Shown here in pieces: positions 57,370 through 64,000 of a stretch of DNA of 64,000 bases. The notes below the pieces were generated by a model, which worked only from the letters and a program-made list of their open reading frames with translations, did not search any database and was not told where the DNA came from. Position 1 is the stretch's first letter, and every line of letters begins with the position of its first letter. This DNA is from Hygrocybe punicea (taxonomy: Eukaryota; Basidiomycota; Agaricomycetes; Agaricales; Hygrophoraceae), in NCBI GenBank assembly GCA_963556145.1, contig OY744468.1:4836001-4900000 (forward strand), in the 5' to 3' direction. A program made the translations under genes and the position numbers.

Positions 57370-58348
57370 AAAGACTAAACGTTTCCCAACTCCCCCGACA
57401 TTCAACTTTCGACATGAACGAATGAACCCCCTCCTCTCTTCCGAATCTCTCCCTCGTCCTCCCCTACACCCTCTTCCTCTTCTCCTCCTCCCGACTTTAT
57501 TCATCCCTCAACCCTGACCCCACACGAATGGACGAATGAACGATGCTAGCCTGTTATTGATGCAGACCTGAAATCTGTTGATGTACACTAGCCACCCGGA
57601 CCCCTGAACGAATGTTGAATACTCCGAATGGTCAACCTCAAGACTGCCGCCCTGCGAATTATTTATGGTTTATCCATAATAATTGCTCAAGCCCAATCCT
57701 GGAACCCAAGTTGTAATAAACCCCTGACTAACGTTACCACTGTCATTCCGCACTTCGATATGATAATTACGACATGAAATGATGCAATGGACAAGACTTG
57801 TCATTGCCCCAGATGCAGAAGGACACTGCTAGACAAACCAATTGCCCTAGGTATCCCACCTTCATGATTCAAATATGTTTTGGTTGTACCAGACATATTA
57901 TGACTCCCTCTCCCTGGACGAACTGAAATCAACGAACCCTTCAAACCACCTTCCTTCCTACCCTTCCTTCCACCTCCTCCCTCCCATCTCCCCACCAAAT
58001 GCAGAAAGCCCAGAGAAAGCCAGTATGCATATGAAACCCTGATTCCTGAAATGACCTATACATGTGACAAAGAGAAGTGGTTGATCTTAGTAGTCTGTTG
58101 GAACAGATGAAAGGGGACCCTCTTTGTTTGACATGGATGAACAAACGACCAAGACTATAATGATTGTCATGACCAGAACACATACGAAATACCACTCCTT
58201 ACCAATTTGGATAGCGCGGATCGGCATATCAGGTGATATCCCGCTACACACCCTCTTTTTCTAGAAGTTTGATCCCCGATCATACATACGAATCCACGAG
58301 GCAACCAAGACCCTGGTACATGGACCGATCACTGGAAACTCCGACACG

Positions 58349-59313
58349 ATGCTGACAACGAGGCATGGTAATTACCGAAGACGGAAAACTTCTTTAAACC
58401 ACCCACCTGTCGTCACCCTGGCCAACCTCTGCCCTCCAGACCATCCCTACCCATGGCCTGACCGCCGGTCCTGGAGTGACCCCTACGTTTGGTGTTTGCT
58501 CGACCGTCCTGACGACTGGGTTGACTATATCAGTTGGAACGATCCTCGTATCCCCCACCTGGTCACCATCCACGATATTTTCCTCGGTCCTATCTTACGG
58601 GAACTACATCGACTTCGCAACCGTCTACAGCCTACCGCACAAAGAAATCGTCGCATTCAGACCCTCATCCACGAATTACAAGTTCTCCTCGATTTTGACA
58701 TACCATTCCATCGACTTGTTGTTCGGATCCCCGCTCCTCGTCTTGCACCCGTACCCCAGAATCATCGTGATACATGTATCGTCCAGCATCCTCGACACCA
58801 TCCCCACCGTCGACATCGACAATGAGTCTCGACGTACCCTTTATCTTTGATGATCTGGACAATGAGCTATATTTTGGTGCAGTGAATATTTGCGGTGAAG
58901 AACATCCGACTCCCCCCATTGATGACTTTGATGCGTACATGGACAGTCTCACTGATCTTCCGACACCCCCTCGAAAAGTAACCCACCGACTGCATATAGA
59001 GATGGATGATGAATACCGAGCATGGTTGTATTCTCCACCTCTTGTCTCGCTCCAAACCCAGTCACGTCGCCGCTCTCCACTTCTTCCCCAATCCCAGAAA
59101 AAGAAACTCGACCGTGCACACCGTTCTGACGGCCATAACATGCAGAACAAACGCTCGAGACATGGGACCAAAGAACCCGATTATCATCGTCATGCCTTAT
59201 TTCGTGCAATGCATGAGCGTATGGTGAAGGGGAAGGAGAATGACATCCATGGATTGGATTGGAGATTGATGTTGTTTGTGAAAGGATACACCCCCGTCAT
59301 GTATGATTCATAG
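58349..59313 (+). other. Internal open frames of the LTR retrotransposon
   Basis: Two overlapping plus-strand frames, 58349-58825 (158 codons, Arg/Pro/Leu-rich, 'SYPYPWPDRRSW'-like start region) and 58774-59313 (179 codons), lie in the middle of the interior. The second has balanced composition, acidic then basic ('DDFDAYMDSLTDLPTPPRK', 'QKKKLDRAHRSDGHNMQNK'), and could be a gag-derived or unknown protein. There is no CCHC knuckle. A frameshift or splice joining them is possible. Confidence 0.4.
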
Positions 59314-60443
59314 AATGGACTTTCCCCTGTATGTAAACGACCTTGACATTATTTACACCAACAAAAACACCCAGAAGAAGAAACAGAATACCCAGAAACA
59401 GAAGAGAAGAAACAGAAATGGAATGGACAGATGGAACATGACCATAGAGAAACATGTAGCAGGTTCTCTCACCAGCTATACAAATAAGAGACGAAGCAGC
59501 AGGTTCTCTCACCAGCTATATAAGTAAGAGATGAATATCCGAAATGATATAAAATCTATGACCTCCAGACGCATGCATGATCGCTATAAGCCGTAGAATG
59601 AACCTTGATGTCTATGGACACCAGAACTGAACCAGAAGGATACTGGTTATCAAACCAATGACCTCCAATCCCATAAGGAAAGGAACCCGATGTGCTGCTG
59701 ACCAGTATGGCAGTAAATGCACCAGAAAAGGAAACAATGAAGAATGAATCCCCATCCGAAATCCTTTGCCAATGTACAACTTGGAACTGACAACTCTTTC
59801 ACCTTCCATATCCCGAATTCCCCAAACATCTTCTGACCGACACCAAACCCTGTTGCATTCATGGAATATGAAGAAATCTCGCACACCATTTGAGTGTAGG
59901 AAATCCACGATCAGTCAACAACACCGATATCTGAAATGATATAAATCTATGCCCATTCAAGTGTCCGTAATGACTATAAACTTCTGACACCCAGAACTCC
60001 CCTCACCCCCAAAACGCCGACCACCTACTCCCCTTCAGACCGACGACACAACCGAAATGTTATCAAACTATGACATACCTTGAATAACCACCTGGACCCC
60101 GACAACCCCTCACTCCTTCCAACCCCGACACCCTTGATGATTTAATGACAAAGAAACAACAACCCCTGATTATTGAAAATGACAAAAAATGACAAAGAAA
60201 AACAATTGGACGAACCTGAATATATTTCTTTTTAACCCTTGTAACTCAGTAACGTCTTCATGATTCATGATTTAATGACCTTTGGACTGACATTTTTTCC
60301 TTCATCTTGTCTTTGATTTCGCCGACCTTGATCATGTCGTTAAACTGTCTGTTCTTTCCTTGTAATTTTTTTCCTTGTTCTTTGTTTCCCTTGTGCTTTA
60401 TCCTTCCGGTTAATCGGGACGATTCCCCTTGTTCCGGGGGTAT

Positions 60444-62109
60444 TGTTACGTTTCCAACTCCGCTTCCAACCCCGATGCCCATTCCGATACCCACCATGAC
60501 GATTCTGCACTGCACACCTTCCTTTTTCATTTCATTTTGTCCTTTGTCTTCCTTTCAACGTCATTGTTTCTTCATTCGGACATCCTTGTATTTTCTTATC
60601 CTTGTTCTCTTTTTGTCCCTTCTTCTAGAACAATCCAGACCGACCATGGACATCTCCCACGTGACCTTGTTGTACCTGAATAGTCTCCTTGCCGATGGAC
60701 GTCACCGACATTGTCTTTTCCCTTCGATATCTTGTTTACGCTATCCCACGACAAACCGATCACAATGGCTGTACTCCCGACACAGCTCATTACCGTAATT
60801 GTTATTGGCAGCGTTGCCATCACCTTCCTGATCGGTTTCTACTTTGTTATGATCTATCTTTGGCATCGGCATCGAAACCCTTCCACCATTGATACTTCTG
60901 ACTTCCACCTCAACAATATCTCGACACGTAATTGACAATTGCCATTCCCGGATATATGGTTTCCACTTTCGTATTCTGTGCCTACCATTATCCTCCCTGA
61001 CGATCCGACGACATTCCTCACCTGCATGCGAACTCTGAACAATCCTCGATCACGGGACATTTCACTGTTCTCTCTAATCCGACCATTGCCGAAGCACATT
61101 CTTTTGGACTTCGACCACAGACCATACGACTTCCCAAACAGTGAACCAACCCCTATCGCATATTGTTCGCACGACACCGCTTCAATGCAGTACCCGACGA
61201 CTTGTTCCCACAGCTTGTCACTCGTGCCATGACTCGAAACCTGGACCCACATTCATTTAACCTTTTCCATCTATAACCTTGATATCTCCCACACTCGTTT
61301 ACAATGATACCCTTTCTTGGACGAATACCGACATCAAGTGGACCTTCTTGTTCCACAAACAGGACAAGACACCGCTCCTCGATATGTCATCAACAGACAT
61401 CGTCATCCGGTACAGCTTATGCTGTTCACATGTCTGACCTCGACTAGCCCACCGTCCTAGTTGGTTTTCCTTCCACACATTCCTTTGTTTTCTTTCATGC
61501 AAACCTTGCCACTACATCCACACCACCTCAAGACACTCTCATCACCAACCCCACACTGGACGATACCCATCTTCGACCCGACCGTGCAATGCACTTGCCA
61601 GATTGCACACTTGCTTGTTACAGCAAGTGTAGACCCCGAATAGGCAATTCTGCACATCACATGATCCGATGACAAATCATCCGAGTCATCTGGACCTCAC
61701 CTCTCCCTCAATGACACCCGGGCCTCCAGTTGGATCGCGAGAACATCGACATGAGGACGCCTCATGTGCGCCTCATGGTGAACACATGGTAGAGTTGGAC
61801 ATGTTATGGCTTCATGGTTGTATTTCTGTTTACCTCCCCTCAAGACCAGTCACTATATATACTGTTCTTGTTGTTGGTTCGGACTTTTTCTTCTTTTCCT
61901 TTCCTTACGTTTAGTCTGGTTCTTGGGGCAGACTCATCTTGTTTTGGGTAACCCCCACGGCTCGCAATGACATTAGACCTTGACCCCCCCTTCTTAGCAG
62001 TGTTGTCTTAGCTATAAGCAACAATGAAAACTGCTGTCCTCTCCTCTGGAATCCGATCCCTAGTTAAGTTGATTGTTGCCGGAGCCCGCTGTAGAAGCGA
62101 TCCGTAACA
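60444..62109 (+). repeat. 3' LTR
   Basis: Same length and apparently the same sequence as 55704-57369; it carries the same small frames. Confidence 0.9.
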
Positions 62110-62305
62110 AGGTTGACCCAAACCCATGGTCAACCCTACACCTGCTGCTTGAATCTCAAAAGATTTCAAGTATGTCCTCAGCTCCCTCCTCAACACCATG
62201 AGCCATGAGCTTCATTTTGGATCCTCAGGCCCTACAAAATCCATCAAGACCATTGGTGAATGGGTAATTGCCTGGGGAAAAGCAATCAGAGGCAACCCTC
62301 TGGGT

Positions 62306-63381
62306 TAGTGATGGGGAAGTTTGGTTCGGTCCAGTTTTTGGCCTTTTTTCCCCAAACCGAGACTGAACAGTTCGGTTCCTGCCAAGATTTCCAGGAACCA
62401 GACCAAAACTGATTGAAACTGTTTCGATTGGTTTGGTTTGGTCCAAACTTAGTTTAAACTGAGACTGTTGCTCGTGAGAGCCGTGCACATCAGTTAATGT
62501 AGCTGGCATCTTCGCGAGGTGGGATTGGGGAGCAGGGGGCTGCAAGGCCCAGTCCTGGCAAAATGCACACATCGTATGTGTGCATTCCACCTCAGTTGCA
62601 TCCAGGTGGTGGTGGTGGTGTCCTGACATGTCATACACACTACGACAGGTGGGTCAAACCATTTTTGGTGGTTGCATAGTGGCGATGGTGGTGGTGATGG
62701 TGACAACAGTGTGGTGGTGATGGTGATTGTGGTGGTGTGGTGTCACGTTCTGTATTATGAGAATAAAATCAATGAAAGAATTTGATGAAAAAACATACCA
62801 TGAAGCAGTGTGGGTGGATGCACCACCCCCCTGCTGCTTGTTCTGCCCCAATCCACCCCATTCACCTTCATTTGCACGCGTGCGCATTGGAGGCATTGGC
62901 ATGTCCGGTGCAGTGTTGATGGCTGCTGTCATGGTTGTGGCCGTCATGGTGGCAGTCACCGTCCTCGCCATTGTGGTGGTGGTGGTGGTTGTGGTGATGG
63001 TGGTGGTGGTGCATCAACCTGTAATTTGTTAAAGTGTTAGTTAAGTTCAAATAAATAAAAATAAAAAACATATGTGGGCAGCAGGGAGTACCCCACCACC
63101 TGTTTTGTCGACCTTGGGTGCTCCATTATCCTCATTTGGTGTACATCGGGGGTGTTGTTGGTGGGGGTTGGTGACTTTGGGTGACTTTCGAAGTCAGCCA
63201 AGTAACCGACTTGGGACTGTTGGTTTGCGGTTCAAACTGAGTTTGAAACCATCAGCCCATGGCCAAATCTCCCAAACCAAGACCAAATGGTTCAGTCTCT
63301 GCTAGAAATTCCCAAACCACCAGTTTCAGTCCAGTCTAAACCAGGTTTGGGTTTGTCTGAGACCAAACTTCCCCAACACTA
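62306..63381. mobile_element. 1.1-kb hAT-like non-autonomous element
   Basis: Ends are TAGTGATGGGGAAGTTTGGT at 62306 and the complement (TAGTGTTGGGGAAGTTTGGT) ending at 63381. The exact 8-bp TSD CTCTGGGT lies at 62298-62305 and 63382-63389. Terminal regions of about 150 bp are rich in GGTTTGG/CCAAACC inverted repeats. The centre has ACATCAGTTAATGT plus TTCGCGAGGT (about 62487-62520) and a long GGT/CAC tract (about 62600-63015). No gene is seen. Confidence 0.92.
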
Positions 63382-63400
63382 CTCTGGGTCTTTCCCCATC

Positions 63401-63480
63401 TAGGCAATACCACAGATACGGGTAAATCCATATCCATGACTATCCATACCCTTATGGTATAGAGACTCAACATCCCCCTG
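63401..63480. mobile_element. Probable end of another hAT-like element
   Basis: TAGGCAATACCACAGATACG at 63401 is a variant of the TAGGCAATG(G/A)CACGGG ends seen at 39199 and 43311, and is followed by the same GGGTAAATCCATATCC subterminal repeats. The partner end and TSD (candidate TCCCCATC) are not found in the window. The short imperfect inverted match near 63470 (TATGGTATAG) may mean it is a remnant. Confidence 0.5.
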
Positions 63481-64000
63481 ATTCCATTGTGACCGCAAGT
63501 TCTGTTGTAGACCTGGATGAGGACTACAGAAAGGGGTGATCAGCTAGAAAGTGATCAGAGGAATTAGTTTCTTTAGAGAAGTCTAATCAATCCAACCCAA
63601 ATCCGGGGTTCCGGAATCAGAGGGAGAGTGTGGGGGAAAGGATGAAGAGCAGTGTAGACAATACGAAGAGTGGACTAAGAAATAGAACTGAAGTGCGCTG
63701 TAATAACCTGTATTTCTATATGGTTTTGTAGTGTAAATGTGCTACTTTTATACTACTGTGAGGGATCCTGTGCTATGGTAACTATGTGCTACAAGCGAAG
63801 GCTGTAAGTGATAGGAGGCAAGTGGAGAGGAGGATAGGAGGAGTGGTGCTATGTACTAGGAGATGGGAAACGAAGATATATGATATACAACTATATATGT
63901 ACTGATTCCAGGTTGTTAGGGACATTGCATCGCCAGCAGGAACAAAACCAGAGGCAGAAACCGGAGTGGAATTGATAGGAAAGAGCGGAATTGAGCGGAA
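63481..64000. other. Unassigned right edge
   Basis: 520 bp without a clear gene. A/G-rich sequence from TGTTGTAGACCTGGATGAGG (about 63502) looks like the start of a repeat such as an LTR, but only one copy is visible. Confidence 0.3.

Larger units (their letters stand above)
55704..62109 (+). mobile_element. Complete 6.4-kb LTR retrotransposon without pol (LARD-like)
   Basis: Two 1,666-bp LTRs (55704-57369 and 60444-62109) lie exactly 4,740 bp apart and show no difference in the lines I compared. They start TGTTACG and end CGTAACA. The exact 5-bp TSD AGGTT lies at 55699-55703 and 62110-62114. CCGGGGGTAT directly precedes the right LTR as a polypurine-like tract, so the orientation is plus. 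The interior (57370-60443, 3.07 kb) shows no protease, reverse transcriptase, RNase H or integrase motif. It must use enzymes from another element. Identical LTRs mean a very young insertion. Confidence 0.93.
54848..62138. mobile_element. hAT-like element split by an LTR retrotransposon
   Basis: The left end TAGGGATGACCACGGGTT is at 54848; the right end ...AACCCATGGTCAACCCTA finishes at 62138. The exact 8-bp TSD CACCTGCT lies at 54840-54847 and 62139-62146. Without the LTR element it is about 880 bp and non-coding. It has GGGTACAACCCG-type subterminal repeats, one CACGTCAATTGATGTG motif (about 55051-55066) beside a GCGACG box, and a (GTC/GTT)n low-complexity tract at about 55420-55580. Confidence 0.92.

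Noticed and set aside
62868..63071. His-rich frame that looks like a metal-binding protein
   Set aside because: It is the complement of a GGT/GTG repeat tract in the centre of the 62306-63381 element.

Overview
The window is a piece of filamentous basidiomycete (mushroom-type, Agaricomycete) nuclear genome. Genes are dense, closely packed on both strands and cut by many 43-110 nt GT...AG introns. The gene set is typical of that class: an alpha-arrestin, ankyrin and MLKL-NTD-like proteins, a Ser-rich peroxiredoxin-like fusion and a Ser/Thr-rich single-pass sensor, next to conserved eukaryotic housekeeping genes. Exon limits given here were placed by eye from splice signals, phase and family conservation.

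Left part (1-38.6 kb), host chromosome. In order: 3' end of a type-II DnaJ co-chaperone; arrestin (-); a gene-poor, probably decayed stretch (3.1-9.2 kb) ending in a Cys-module gene with at least two frame breaks; ankyrin protein (-); FRA10AC1 homologue (+); NDUFAF7 complex I assembly methyltransferase (-); eIF6/TIF6 (+); Ser-rich peroxiredoxin-like protein (-); MLKL-NTD-like helical protein (-); DEAD-box mRNA export helicase DBP5 (+); NTF2-like protein (+); an unknown SAM-like protein (-); Avt3-type vacuolar amino-acid transporter (-); L-arabinokinase N-terminal-like glycosyltransferase (-); paladin-like triple CX5R phosphatase (+); Mid2-like membrane protein (+). Most neighbours are divergent or convergent pairs with 100-450 bp between them. 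I see no operon-like or biosynthetic cluster.

Right part (38.6-63.4 kb), a nest of transposons that can be resolved to the base by target-site duplications (TSDs). A PIF/Harbinger element (38638-53277; Myb/SANT gene plus HARBI1-type nuclease, both broken) is split by a 12.1-kb hAT element (38936-51041, TSD ACATGGAA) carrying a damaged transposase. That hAT is itself split by two smaller hAT-like elements (39199-41546, TSD GTGACACA; 43311-46336, TSD AAGCTGGG). The second of these holds a 2.0-kb LTR element with 159-bp LTRs. That makes four levels of insertion. To the right, an unknown coding sequence is cut by a 101-bp hAT MITE (TSD CCCTGGAC), a hAT-like element (54848-62138, TSD CACCTGCT) and another (62306-63381, TSD CTCTGGGT). 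The middle one contains a complete 6.4-kb LTR retrotransposon with two 1,666-bp LTRs that look identical and a 5-bp TSD (AGGTT), so it is a very recent insertion, and it has no visible polymerase.

The most unusual signal is a palindromic CACGTCAATTGACGTG-like motif close to a GCGAGG box. It recurs in all four mid-sized non-autonomous hAT-like elements, although their terminal repeats differ. I found no CRISPR, rRNA or tRNA gene.
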